Shown here in pieces: positions 7,900-15,212 of a stretch of 24,790 nt of DNA. Made by a program: the position numbers and the translations under genes. Each line of letters starts with the position of its first letter. The first letter of the stretch is position 1. Source of the stretch: Sedimentisphaerales bacterium (GTDB taxonomy: Bacteria; Planctomycetota; Phycisphaerae; Sedimentisphaerales; SG8-4); the NCBI GenBank assembly GCA_016928975.1, contig JAFGJR010000122.1, positions 1-24,790 on the forward strand, in the 5' to 3' direction. The notes under the pieces were generated by a model. The model did not search any database, was not told the origin of the DNA, and saw nothing but the letters and a program-made list of their open reading frames with translations.

Positions 7900-8988
7900 A
7901 TGGCTGAACATCGCCCTCGCAAGAAGAAGAGACACAATCCGTTCCTCGATTGGCTGCTCTATGTCGGCGTGCGGCTCCTGGTCGTGTTCCTGTCTCTGTT
8001 CCATATCGAGACGAATCTGCGATTCGCTCGTCTTCTGGGCCGTCTGTTGTGGCGGTACTATCATCGGGGGCGCCAGCGGGCGCTGGACAATCTTCGCGCC
8101 AGCTTTCCGGACAAGAGCGAGGACTGGATCTGGCAGACGGGCCGGCGGAGCTTCGAGCATCTGGTCATGCTCACCGTCGATATCCTGTTCACCCCACGCC
8201 TGGTCACCCGGGACAGTTGGCGGCGTTATTCCCGCTTTGTCAAGGGCGAACGCATCAAGTGGATGATGAAGGAGGGCAAGGGGATGCTCCTCGTCACCGG
8301 TCACTACGGCAACTTCGAGATCGGTGGCTACATGATGGGAGTGTTCGGGTTTGATGCCTACAGCGTCGCCCGGCCGCTGGACAACAAGTATCTCAACCGC
8401 TACTTGTACGGCGTCCGGCAGCGCCGCGGACTGAAGCTGATCGACAAGAAAGGGGCCGCCAGCCTCCTGTCCGAGGTGGCCGGCACCGGCTGCACGCTCG
8501 GCTTCATCGCCGACCAGGACGCCGGCAAGAAGGGCATCTTCGTGGACTTCTTCGGCCGAAAGGCGAGCACGTACAAGAGCATCGGCCTTCTGGCCATTAC
8601 GTACAACCTGCCTATCGCAGTCGGCAGTTGCCGCCGGGTGGACAATCGGTTCTTCTTCGAGTTCAAGCCGACCCGGCTGATCTTGCCGCAGGACTGGGCC
8701 GACAAGGAGGACCCGCTCCTGTGGGTCACCGCCGAGTACACCAAGGGTATTGAGGAGGCCGTGCGGGAGGACCCGACCCAGTACTGGTGGGTGCACCGCC
8801 GCTGGAAGACGCGACCGAAAGGGGAGGTCCCCCAGGACGGCAAGATCCGGGTTGCGATCATGAAGCGGTCTCCGCACGCCCACATCCTGCCCTCGGAGGG
8901 TCCGAACGATCCAGGTCACACCCCCGCGCACCCGAGTGCCGAACCGCATGATTCTCCTGCCATACCGGCCACGGAGAAGGTACAATAG
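7900..8988 (+). CDS. Lysophospholipid/lipid A acyltransferase (LpxL/HtrB family)
   Basis: A 362-residue inner-membrane acyltransferase of the LpxL/HtrB family, which adds a secondary acyl chain to lipid A or a related lipid. It has a basic N-terminus (RPRKKKRH), a membrane segment at about 18-36, and the family catalytic HX4E motif as H135-YGNF-E140 in LVTGHYGNFE. The AARALDNLRASFPD-type segment and the late PTQYWWVHRRWKTRP block are also typical. ATG 7900 is chosen over an in-frame upstream start at 7684 because family homology begins here and the promoter ends just before it. The proline-rich last 45 residues are an unrecognised tail. Its presence implies an outer membrane with lipid A-like lipid, consistent with Planctomycetota. 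Confidence 0.88.
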   Translation: MAEHRPRKKKRHNPFLDWLLYVGVRLLVVFLSLFHIETNLRFARLLGRLLWRYYHRGRQRALDNLRASFPDKSEDWIWQTGRRSFEHLVMLTVDILFTPRLVTRDSWRRYSRFVKGERIKWMMKEGKGMLLVTGHYGNFEIGGYMMGVFGFDAYSVARPLDNKYLNRYLYGVRQRRGLKLIDKKGAASLLSEVAGTGCTLGFIADQDAGKKGIFVDFFGRKASTYKSIGLLAITYNLPIAVGSCRRVDNRFFFEFKPTRLILPQDWADKEDPLLWVTAEYTKGIEEAVREDPTQYWWVHRRWKTRPKGEVPQDGKIRVAIMKRSPHAHILPSEGPNDPGHTPAHPSAEPHDSPAIPATEKVQ

Positions 8989-9002
8989 CGACAGCAGGAT
9001 CG

Positions 9003-9116
9003 ATGAGCCGTCGGGACCCGATCGCGCAGATGTGCCAGCCCGACGTGGTGATCCACGACGAGATCCTTCGGATGATCGACGAAATCCGCTTCTGCGACCG
9101 TGCCGTCCAGCCATGA
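9003..9116 (+). CDS. Possible small protein of 37 residues
   Basis: A short frame starting ATG at 9003 and ending TGA at 9116, just past the acyltransferase stop. AGGA at 8996-8999 lies close upstream and a TACAAT hexamer at 8981-8986 could be a -10, but no good -35 matches it. The peptide (MSRRDPIAQMCQPDVVIHDE...) has an ordinary amino-acid mix rather than the Arg/Pro-rich look of shadow frames. No family is recognised. It is the only coding signal in the 145 bp between two genes and may be spurious. Confidence 0.3.
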   Translation: MSRRDPIAQMCQPDVVIHDEILRMIDEIRFCDRAVQP

Positions 9117-9133
9117 CGGCGCAAGTGCTTCGG

Positions 9134-10306
9134 TCACACGGAGCGGGCGCCGATCCAGAAGCCGGCGACGTACGTGCCGATGGCGCCGCCGAGATTGGCC
9201 AGCGCGACGACCAGCAGGATGCGGGTCACAGGATTGGTCCAGAATCCCTTGATCGTCGCAATCGCGTCGGGCAGGTTCTCCAGATCGCTGACCTTGGGCC
9301 TCTTGATGAACGCCTGCACGAGTCCGGCCACCCAGCCGGCGGCGATCAGCGGATGCAGGGTCGTGATCGGGGCTGCCAGGAACGCCGATGCGATAGTCAG
9401 CGGGTGCGCGAAAGCCAGGGCGGCGCCGATGGCGGACAAGCCGCCGGTGACGAGAATCCAGATGTAGACGTTCTCAAAGCCGTGCGAGGCGCCCTTCGTG
9501 AAGCCATAGACGAGCAGCGCGACGATCAACAACGGCACGCCCCAGCCGATAATCTTCGGCCAGATCGATTTGGGCGGCAGCGTGGTCAGCTCCCGCAAGT
9601 CATGCTCCTGCTGAATCTGCTCCTTGATGCCGCTGACGTGGCCGGCTCCGACGACGGCGACGACGGTCTGCCCGGCGGCGCTGCGGATCTTCTGAGCCAG
9701 GTACGTGTCGCGTTCGTCGATCAGACGCCTCTTGATCTCTGGGAACTTGCCGGCGAACTCCGCCATCACGCTTTCCAGTTGGTCCTTCTGCTTGAGGATC
9801 TCGATCGTGTCCGCGTCGATCTCGTCATGCACGAAGATCCCCAGCGTGAGCTGCATGGCGAGCTTGAGCTTGCTCCAGAACCCCAGGTATCCCCAGACCC
9901 GCTTGAGCGTGATCTCGATGTCGCGGTCGGCCAGGACGAGCTGGGCCTGGGTCTGCTCGGCCATGCGGATGCCTTCAATCATCTCGGCCCCCGGCTGGAT
10001 GCCGAGCTTCTGGCCCAGCCGGCGGTAGAACGAGGTCATGATGAGTTGGGCCAGGAGAAATGCGGCTTTCTTCTGCCGGATCACCTTGAAGATGTCCATC
10101 TTGCTCCAGGCGTCCGCCTGGGTGATGGCCTGGTGCCTCGATTTGCACAGCTCCACGCACACCGTCTGCGGGTGCACCTGCTCGACCGTCGTGCGGACAT
10201 CCTGCACGCTCTCCTGCGACAGGTGGGCGGTCCCCACCAGGTACACGTCTTTGTCATCCACCTTCACGTGGCAAACACGCTCCGGCAGCGAAACACCATC
10301 TGTCAT
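9134..10306 (-). CDS. TraB/PrgY family membrane protein
   Basis: A 390-residue TraB/PrgY-family protein. The fold is related to the TIKI/haem-binding EreA-ChaN group. PrgY limits pheromone activity in Enterococcus, but the role of the chromosomal planctomycete and archaeal members is unknown. Visible family motifs are YLVGTAHLS (residues 22-30), TVCVELC (48-54), an LADRDIEITLKR block and VVGAGHVSGI in the second third, which carry the two conserved GxxH motifs. The C-terminal 140 residues hold several membrane segments (GVPLLIVALLVYGF, YIWILVTGGLSAIGAALAFA, ILLVVALANLGGAIGTYVAG). ATG 10306 directly precedes the conserved N-terminus. A perfect TATAAT lies about 50 bases upstream. It is monocistronic here. 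Confidence 0.88.
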   Translation of the reverse strand: MTDGVSLPERVCHVKVDDKDVYLVGTAHLSQESVQDVRTTVEQVHPQTVCVELCKSRHQAITQADAWSKMDIFKVIRQKKAAFLLAQLIMTSFYRRLGQKLGIQPGAEMIEGIRMAEQTQAQLVLADRDIEITLKRVWGYLGFWSKLKLAMQLTLGIFVHDEIDADTIEILKQKDQLESVMAEFAGKFPEIKRRLIDERDTYLAQKIRSAAGQTVVAVVGAGHVSGIKEQIQQEHDLRELTTLPPKSIWPKIIGWGVPLLIVALLVYGFTKGASHGFENVYIWILVTGGLSAIGAALAFAHPLTIASAFLAAPITTLHPLIAAGWVAGLVQAFIKRPKVSDLENLPDAIATIKGFWTNPVTRILLVVALANLGGAIGTYVAGFWIGARSV

Positions 10307-10356
10307 AACCGTCCTGTAGCCTGAATCCAGATCACCATAGAATAAGTCAGCAGGGG

Positions 10357-10385
10357 ATTATACGCGATCACGCACCGATTGCGAA
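10357..10385 (-). promoter_or_regulatory. Probable promoter of the TraB-family gene
   Basis: On the minus strand there is a perfect TATAAT at 10362-10357, with TTCGCA 17 bases upstream (10385-10380) as a moderate -35. The leader before ATG 10306 would be about 45 bases and contains an AGGAC that could bind the ribosome. Confidence 0.45.
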
Positions 10386-10456
10386 AGGATTGAGCCGCAT
10401 TGCCAGCCACGTTTCTCGCACTGGTTGGGGTTTCTGTCAGCCATACACTCGGGACT

Positions 10457-10476
10457 TGTCCCCGCGTACGGGGGCA
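10457..10476. repeat. Short GC hairpin, possible interspersed element
   Basis: TGTCCCCG (10457-10464) pairs with CGGGGGCA (10469-10476) around the loop cgta, with one T-G pair. It has no T-run and no nearby gene end in the right orientation, so a terminator is unlikely. It may be another short palindromic repeat. Confidence 0.35.
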
Positions 10477-10514
10477 GTGTCGGTGGGGGAGGGCAGAATT
10501 CCGGCCAAGACCGG

Positions 10515-10543
10515 TGGACGAGACGGGGGGAATATGGTACACT
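10515..10543 (+). promoter_or_regulatory. Possible promoter of the beta-helix protein gene
   Basis: TGGACG (10515-10520) and TACACT (10538-10543) are separated by 17 bases. Transcription would begin about 10550, giving a leader of about 180 bases to ATG 10729. The -35 matches poorly, so this is tentative. Confidence 0.35.
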
Positions 10544-10728
10544 GAATGCTCGGCTGCGACGGGGCGGGCAGGCTCCGTCGAGGCCAGGACCATCCATGGA
10601 CTGGGGCGCCGTTGAGGAGGACATACGAAGTGTGGACGAGGGCTTGCCGGCCATTCTGGCGGCCACCACCCGATGACAACGGGAGAGTCATAGACAGTAC
10701 GAACAGAGTTCTTGGAAAGGATGGGAAG

Positions 10729-12657
10729 ATGAATGCTCGCAGATTGATCGTGACGGTATCCGTGCTGCTGGTGACATGGAGCGCCGTGGAGGCGGCCAGC
10801 GTCTCGTGGATCGAGGGGACCACCTCGCCGACGAAGTGGGCGATCGAGCCGTCGAACCCCGGCACGTCGGATACCATCACGTTCTCCGGCCCAACGCGGG
10901 TCTACTCCAACTCGTGCGAGGCGGAGCGCAGCCTCGGCGGCACGCCGCAGTTGTCGGTGGACTCCGTGTCCAGAGTCATCACGCTGTGGTTCCAGGGTCC
11001 CGTGCCGAGCGTGTGCACGGCGGACTATAGGCCGGTAGCCGGCCTCGAAGGGGACTTCGGCCCGTTGCCCGCAGGAGATTGGACGTTTGTCAGCCTGTCC
11101 AGGGAGTTGAACTTCGAGATCCGCTTCACAGTCGCGGGCAAGGTGACGCATCACGTGGACGGCGATGCCCCCGGGCCGCTTCACGATGGCAAGACGTGGG
11201 CAACCGCCTTTCTGACCTTGCAGGATGGCCTCGCGGCCGCGGCGGGCGGCGATGAGATCGTCGTCGCCGAAGGCACCTACACGCCGGACCGCGGCGACGG
11301 CATCGCGCTCGGGGACCGCCAGGCGAGCTTTGTGCTCAAGGACGGCCTCACCGTCAAAGGCGGCTTTGCCGGCTATGGCCAGCCCGATCCCGATGCCCAG
11401 GATGTCAATGCGAACAGGACCGTTCTGAGCGGCGACCTCGAGGGCAACGATCTGTGGCGGCTCCTGAACCGCGACGACAACAGTTATCACGTGGTCACCG
11501 GGTCCGAGGGCACCGCAGGCGCCACGCTGGACGGCCTGTTCATCGTGAATGGCAACGCGGATGGGATGTTCCCGAACGAGCTGGGCGGCGGGTTGTACAA
11601 TCCGGGCGGCGCCCTGAAGGTCGTCAATTGCACTCTTGAGGGCAATAGCGCGGCCTTTGGCGGCGGCATCCTGAACCTCGGGGCCGAAATCACGCTGGTC
11701 AACACCCAGTTGATCGGCAACCGGGCCTTCCTGTCGGGTGGCGGCCTATACAACTGGGAAGGCAGCGCTACCCTGCACAATTGTCGCGTTGTCGGCAATA
11801 GCGCTGATCGTGCGGCGGAAATGGGCGGCAGCGCCGTCGACAACCTGACGGGGAGCCTGACGGTGCTGGATTCGACAATTGCCGACAACCTTTCTCCCAA
11901 CGGCGGTGCCATCCACAGCTTCAGTTGGGATTCGCATGCCGGCGGCGCGGTCCGGATCGTCAACAGCATCCTCTACAACGGCGGCCGTGAGGTCTTGAGC
12001 GACGATATGGCGGCTGTGAGTATCTCCTACAGCGACGTTCAAGGTGGCTCGCTGGATGCGGGCAATATCAACGCCGCGCCGTTGTTCGTGGCGCCGGGCG
12101 GTTGGAGCATCGAGGGCGAGTGGATTGATGGTGATTACCATCTCCAGGCGACCTCGCCGTGTATCGATGCGGGCAACGATGCGGATGTCCCCGCCGATGT
12201 GGCCGATCTCGACGGCGACGACGATGTGGCCGAGCCACTTCCCGTCGATCTCGGTGGGACGACGCGCATCCAGGGCAGCCGGGTGGACATGGGCGCGTAC
12301 GAGCAACTGGCGAGCAAGCCGGTGCCCGGGTTCGCCGGCGAGCTGACGTTCCTCTTCACTGGAAACGGCAGACAGGGCGTGCTCACCGTCGATTCCGTGT
12401 ACCCCGATACCTTCACGGGCAGTCTGACGCTCGGCGTTGAAACCACCGTGAAACTGCAACTCGTGGTGGACGTCATAGCGACCTCCTCCGCTGGCGGCAG
12501 ATGGACGGGATGGACGGTCCCCGATACGGTCAGTCCGCCCAGCGGGACCGTGACGCTATGGGTCAAAGGCGAGGGCCTGAACCTCACGGCTCTGCCCTCC
12601 GATGCCAAGAGCGTCCAGGTGGCGGAGGCGGAGCTATCCGCCATCCTCGTTCCATAA
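10729..12657 (+). CDS. Secreted right-handed beta-helix protein with choice-of-anchor Q domain
   Basis: A 642-residue exported protein. Residues 1-22 are a signal peptide (MNARRLIVTVSVLLVTWSAV). Residues 25-135 form an unrecognised beta-rich domain. From about residue 145 (VDGDAPGPLHDGKTWATAF) to 515 the sequence is a right-handed parallel beta-helix of the kind annotated as choice-of-anchor Q. It has LTVKGGFAGYG, repeated ...NCTLEGNSA, NTQLIGNRA and NCRVVGNSA turns, a YSDVQGG motif and the terminal SPCIDAGND...DMGAYE signature. The last about 110 residues are a further beta domain. ATG 10729 is supported by the signal peptide and by AAGGA-type purines upstream; the frame is open further 5' but low in protein character. 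Such proteins are surface or secreted, with polysaccharide or adhesive roles suspected. A terminator follows at 12690-12740. Confidence 0.85.
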   Translation: MNARRLIVTVSVLLVTWSAVEAASVSWIEGTTSPTKWAIEPSNPGTSDTITFSGPTRVYSNSCEAERSLGGTPQLSVDSVSRVITLWFQGPVPSVCTADYRPVAGLEGDFGPLPAGDWTFVSLSRELNFEIRFTVAGKVTHHVDGDAPGPLHDGKTWATAFLTLQDGLAAAAGGDEIVVAEGTYTPDRGDGIALGDRQASFVLKDGLTVKGGFAGYGQPDPDAQDVNANRTVLSGDLEGNDLWRLLNRDDNSYHVVTGSEGTAGATLDGLFIVNGNADGMFPNELGGGLYNPGGALKVVNCTLEGNSAAFGGGILNLGAEITLVNTQLIGNRAFLSGGGLYNWEGSATLHNCRVVGNSADRAAEMGGSAVDNLTGSLTVLDSTIADNLSPNGGAIHSFSWDSHAGGAVRIVNSILYNGGREVLSDDMAAVSISYSDVQGGSLDAGNINAAPLFVAPGGWSIEGEWIDGDYHLQATSPCIDAGNDADVPADVADLDGDDDVAEPLPVDLGGTTRIQGSRVDMGAYEQLASKPVPGFAGELTFLFTGNGRQGVLTVDSVYPDTFTGSLTLGVETTVKLQLVVDVIATSSAGGRWTGWTVPDTVSPPSGTVTLWVKGEGLNLTALPSDAKSVQVAEAELSAILVP

Positions 12658-12689
12658 CGCGTACGCCTTGACAGTCCTGAGAATCAGCG

Positions 12690-12740
12690 AAAGGGCCCGG
12701 CAACGTCCAACGGGCAGCGAGCTAGGCCCTTTCTTCTTCT
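12690..12740 (+). terminator. Likely Rho-independent terminator after the beta-helix gene
   Basis: AAAGGGCC (12690-12697) and GGCCCTTT (12725-12732) pair around a long loop that can fold further, and the right arm runs into TTCTTCTTCT. It lies 32 bases past the stop of the beta-helix gene. Confidence 0.6.
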
Positions 12741-12765
12741 GTACGCGGCGCGCGGGTGATTCCGT

Positions 12766-12794
12766 TTGGCGGGACCGTCTGAATGTGCTACAGT
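12766..12794 (+). promoter_or_regulatory. Promoter of the zinc-ribbon gene, adjacent to its ATG
   Basis: TTGGCG (12766-12771) and TACAGT (12789-12794) have a 17-base spacer. Transcription would begin about 12801-12803, at the ATG at 12803, and no Shine-Dalgarno sequence is present. This is the same arrangement as the acyltransferase promoter and again suggests a leaderless mRNA. Confidence 0.55.
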
Positions 12795-12802
12795 GACCGA
12801 CA

Positions 12803-13183
12803 ATGAATGCAGAAGATGCGGGTATAGGTCGCGAACCGGAGGCGTCGGAATCGCGGGAGACGCCGCTGTGCCTGCGATGTCTGCGCCCGGTGGACCCTCA
12901 CGCCTACTACTGTCCCAATTGCGGCGAGGCAACCGGCCAGCTCACGCCGTATATCCCGTTCGTCAACATTCCCTGGCAGGTCGACATCTGGGGGCAGATG
13001 TGGCGGCAGGTGTGGTCCCCGCGTGTGTCGATCCCCGGTCGCATCTTTCGCCTTCTTATGATCGTCTGGAATGTCCCGATTCTGTTGGTTGGCTTGATCC
13101 CCGCTCTGTGGCGCAGACCGCAGGAACAACAGAATCCGCCCGCTACCCACCTGGATGATGAAAACGATTCAGCCTCCACCTGA
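12803..13183 (+). CDS. Small zinc-ribbon protein with one membrane segment
   Basis: A 126-residue protein with a zinc ribbon formed by C23-LR-C26 and C37-PN-C40, followed by a linker and one hydrophobic segment at about 81-103 (IFRLLMIVWNVPILLVGLIP). The N-terminus would be cytoplasmic with the zinc ribbon. No specific function is recognised; such ribbons bind zinc and often mediate contacts with protein or nucleic acid. The start fits the promoter at 12766-12794. Its stop is only 3 bases from the stop of the convergent serine hydrolase gene, with no room for a terminator. Confidence 0.75.
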   Translation: MNAEDAGIGREPEASESRETPLCLRCLRPVDPHAYYCPNCGEATGQLTPYIPFVNIPWQVDIWGQMWRQVWSPRVSIPGRIFRLLMIVWNVPILLVGLIPALWRRPQEQQNPPATHLDDENDSAST

Positions 13184-13186
13184 TGC

Positions 13187-14470
13187 TCACCTTGAGTCGA
13201 CGATGGCCTGGTGAGCGAGGGCTTCGAATTGGTCGTTCAGCGTAGCCTTGCCGGAGGGGGACAACTGCGCCATACAAACACCGACCATCTTCTGGACTGG
13301 GTCCACGAAGAACGTCGTGTACCAGAAGCCGCCCCAGCGGTACGCGCCGACACTGGTCAGCTCACCCCCTCGCAGGGTCCGCGTGACGCCGAAGCCCAGG
13401 CCGAAACCCGAATCACTCTTCAACTCGCCGACCTGATCGGTCGTCATCATTTCCACGGTCGTCGGGCTAAGCAGGCGAACGCCATCCAGCTCGCCGCCGT
13501 TCAGGAGCATCTGCGCAAACCTCGCGTAGTCCGAGATCGTCGAGCACAGTCCGCCACCGCCGGAGAAGTATCGCCGGGGGCCTTCGCATGGGTATGTCAC
13601 CGAGCAGACAAATGGCCCTTCGCCGATCACGCCGTTGCCCAAGCGTATCAGTGTCCCGTTTGGGTCGGGGGCGTATACGGCGGCCAACCGACCGAATTTC
13701 TCCGGCGGCAGGAAGAAGCAGGTGTCCTTCATCTGCAAGGGCTCGAAGATCCGCTTGCGGAGGAATTCGTCGAACGACATGCCGGAGGCGACCTCCACCA
13801 GCCGTCCGAGCACATCGACCGACAGACCGTACGTCCATGCCTCGCCGGGCTGATGCACCAGCGGAATCCGGGCGAGTTTCTTCATATCGTCGCCGAGCAG
13901 GTCTTCATCCTGCAACAGGCCGTGCGTGATGCCCGCCTCCTTGAGTTTGGGCCCCACGCGGGGGTCCCACTGGTATGTCAGACCGGAGGTGTGCGTCAGC
14001 AAATGGCGGATTGTGATCTCTCGCTTGGCTGGCGCGATTTGCTCCTGCGAGCCTTGACCGCCAGCCAGGACCTTCGCCGCCCTGAACTCCGGGATGAGCC
14101 GCGAGATCGGGTCCTTGAGCTGAAAGCAGCCCTCCTCATACAGCATCATCACGGCTACGCTCGTGATCGGCTTGCTCATCGAGGCGATCCGGAAGATCGT
14201 GTCCGGACTCATCTCGGTCTTCTGCTCCCTGTCCCGCATACCCACGCTCCGGAGGTACGCCACCTTGCCGTCGCGCACGACGATCGCGATTGCGCCGGCC
14301 AGCAGGCCGTCGTCGACGTGCCGGCGCATCGCGGCGGTGATTCGATCCAACCGCTGGGCCGATAGTCCGACCGACTCCGGCGATGCCGTCGGCAGTCCCT
14401 GTGCGTACCCCAACGGGGCCATCGCGATCAATACCGCCAGAGTCCACAGGATCGTAGCTCTTCGTCTCAT
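13187..14470 (-). CDS. Serine hydrolase, class C beta-lactamase / family VIII esterase fold
   Basis: A 427-residue exported serine hydrolase of the beta-lactamase/transpeptidase-like superfamily (Pfam Beta-lactamase). Residues 1-23 are a signal peptide. The active-site SxxK is S97-MS-K100 in RIASMSKPIT. Tyr214 in WTYGLSVDVLG supplies the second motif in the form usual for family VIII esterases, and a late YRWGG fills the third-motif region. The length and motifs favour an esterase or D-amino peptidase-like enzyme over a true beta-lactamase. GGAGG (14484-14480) lies 9 bases before ATG 14470. It is divergent from the blaI-blaR1-like pair, a context suggestive of beta-lactam response, but no BlaI-like box was seen in 14471-14616. 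Substrate unknown. Confidence 0.88.
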   Translation of the reverse strand: MRRRATILWTLAVLIAMAPLGYAQGLPTASPESVGLSAQRLDRITAAMRRHVDDGLLAGAIAIVVRDGKVAYLRSVGMRDREQKTEMSPDTIFRIASMSKPITSVAVMMLYEEGCFQLKDPISRLIPEFRAAKVLAGGQGSQEQIAPAKREITIRHLLTHTSGLTYQWDPRVGPKLKEAGITHGLLQDEDLLGDDMKKLARIPLVHQPGEAWTYGLSVDVLGRLVEVASGMSFDEFLRKRIFEPLQMKDTCFFLPPEKFGRLAAVYAPDPNGTLIRLGNGVIGEGPFVCSVTYPCEGPRRYFSGGGGLCSTISDYARFAQMLLNGGELDGVRLLSPTTVEMMTTDQVGELKSDSGFGLGFGVTRTLRGGELTSVGAYRWGGFWYTTFFVDPVQKMVGVCMAQLSPSGKATLNDQFEALAHQAIVDSR

Positions 14471-14616
14471 GCGTCCATACCTCCATCAACTGTCAATCAG
14501 CCAAACAAGGTCCGTCCACGCCGGCATTGTCGATCCAACCGCCGCCCAACGCAAGCGAAATGCCCGGTCGCCGGTCTGGTCATGCCTTGGCCTGTCCGAA
14601 TCAACACCGTCAGACT

Positions 14617-14644
14617 GTAGAGACGCAAGATCTTGCGTCTCTAC
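14617..14644. repeat. Perfect 28-bp palindrome
   Basis: The two arms are GTAGAGACGCAAGA (14617-14630) and its exact complement at 14631-14644, with no loop. GTAGAGACGC...GCGTCTCTAC palindromes are known to me as common intergenic repeats in some bacterial genomes, notably cyanobacteria, so this is likely a mobile or interspersed element and not an operator. It is not flanked by a T-run. Confidence 0.65.
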
Positions 14645-14779
14645 GGGCGCTGCGACGAGCGGGGTCGTCCGGTTCTGAACCGGGCGGTGTGACATCGGGA
14701 TCTCTCGCCGCAACTGGTTGCTGGCGCAAGACTTCTGGATTGCCGCGCGGATTTTTCTTTCTTTTTCCTTTACCTGCGA

Positions 14780-14818
14780 TTACAGAAGTGATAGATTCAT
14801 CTATATTACGGACGTAAT
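14780..14818 (+). promoter_or_regulatory. blaI promoter with two BlaI-like operator dyads
   Basis: TTACAG (14780-14785) and TATATT (14802-14807) are spaced 16 bases. Dyad 1, TACAgaAGTG (14781-14790), covers the -35. Dyad 2, ATTACG-ga-CGTAAT counted with its centre as 14805-14818, covers the -10 and the start region. Both resemble the TACAnnTGTA core bound by BlaI/MecI/CopY repressors. A pyrimidine-rich tract lies just upstream. Repression of the blaI-blaR1 pair by its own product is inferred. Confidence 0.7.
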
Positions 14819-14834
14819 TTGATGAGAGGCAATG

Positions 14835-15212
14835 ATGCGAAGGTTACCCAGGATCTCAGATGCGGAGTGGTTGGTGATGCAGGTGCTATGGTCGAGGCCG
14901 GGCAGTACGGCCGAAGACGTGGTCGGGGCGCTCCAGGGCAAAGTCACCTGGAGTGATCGCACGATCCGGACGCTACTGAACCGGCTGCTCCAGAAGAAGG
15001 CCCTGAAGTACGAGAAGGAGGGCCGCAAGTACCGTTATTTCCCCGCCGTCAATCGGGAACAGTGCATTCGACAGGAGAGGCGTTCGTTCGTGCATCGCGT
15101 GTACGGCGGCACGGTCACGCCGATGCTGGCCGCCTTCATCGATGACGCCCGGCTCTCGCCCGAGGACATCAAGGAATTGAAGCGGATGCTCGACCGGAAG
15201 GGGAAAGGGTGA
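14835..15212 (+). CDS. BlaI/MecI/CopY family winged-helix repressor
   Basis: A 125-residue repressor of the BlaI/MecI/CopY family. The N-terminal winged helix begins RRLPRISDAEWLVMQVLW, the family signature (xLPxISxAEWxVMxxLW), with the recognition region VTWSDRTIRTLLNRLLQKKALKYEKEGRKYRYFP. The C-terminal helices (about 80-120) serve dimerisation. ATG 14835 is preferred over ATG 14832 because it matches the family N-terminus and leaves 5 instead of 2 bases after GAGAGG. Members bind as dimers to TACAnnTGTA-type dyads and are cleaved when the partner BlaR1 protease is activated. The stop overlaps the first base of the blaR1-like ATG, so the two are translationally coupled. The likely operators are at 14780-14818 and 16973-17012. 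Confidence 0.9.
   Translation: MRRLPRISDAEWLVMQVLWSRPGSTAEDVVGALQGKVTWSDRTIRTLLNRLLQKKALKYEKEGRKYRYFPAVNREQCIRQERRSFVHRVYGGTVTPMLAAFIDDARLSPEDIKELKRMLDRKGKG

Larger units (their letters stand above)
10307..10728. other. Divergent intergenic region, 422 bp
   Basis: This lies between the TraB gene (minus) and the beta-helix gene (plus). It contains a minus promoter at 10357-10385, a hairpin at 10457-10476 and a possible plus promoter at 10515-10543. The 185 bases between that last promoter and ATG 10729 have no recognised element. A 26-codon frame at 10596-10676 is not convincing. Confidence 0.5.
14471..14834. other. Divergent region between the serine hydrolase and blaI-like gene, 364 bp
   Basis: It holds the perfect 28-bp palindrome at 14617-14644, a pyrimidine-rich tract at about 14752-14770 and the blaI promoter/operator at 14780-14818. 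Nothing BlaI-like was found on the hydrolase side, and no clear promoter for the hydrolase gene was identified. Confidence 0.5.

Noticed and set aside
7891..10324. Long frames opposite the acyltransferase and TraB genes
   Set aside because: The opposite strands carry HX4E and TraB motifs, so these are GC-driven shadows.
13187..14470. A true AmpC beta-lactamase regulated by the adjacent BlaI
   Set aside because: The SxxK and Tyr motifs fit family VIII esterases at least as well, and no BlaI-like dyad lies on its side of the intergenic region.
14617..14644. The 28-bp palindrome as the BlaI operator
   Set aside because: It lacks a TACAnnTGTA core, lies about 140 bases from the promoter, and resembles known interspersed GTAGAGACGC repeats.
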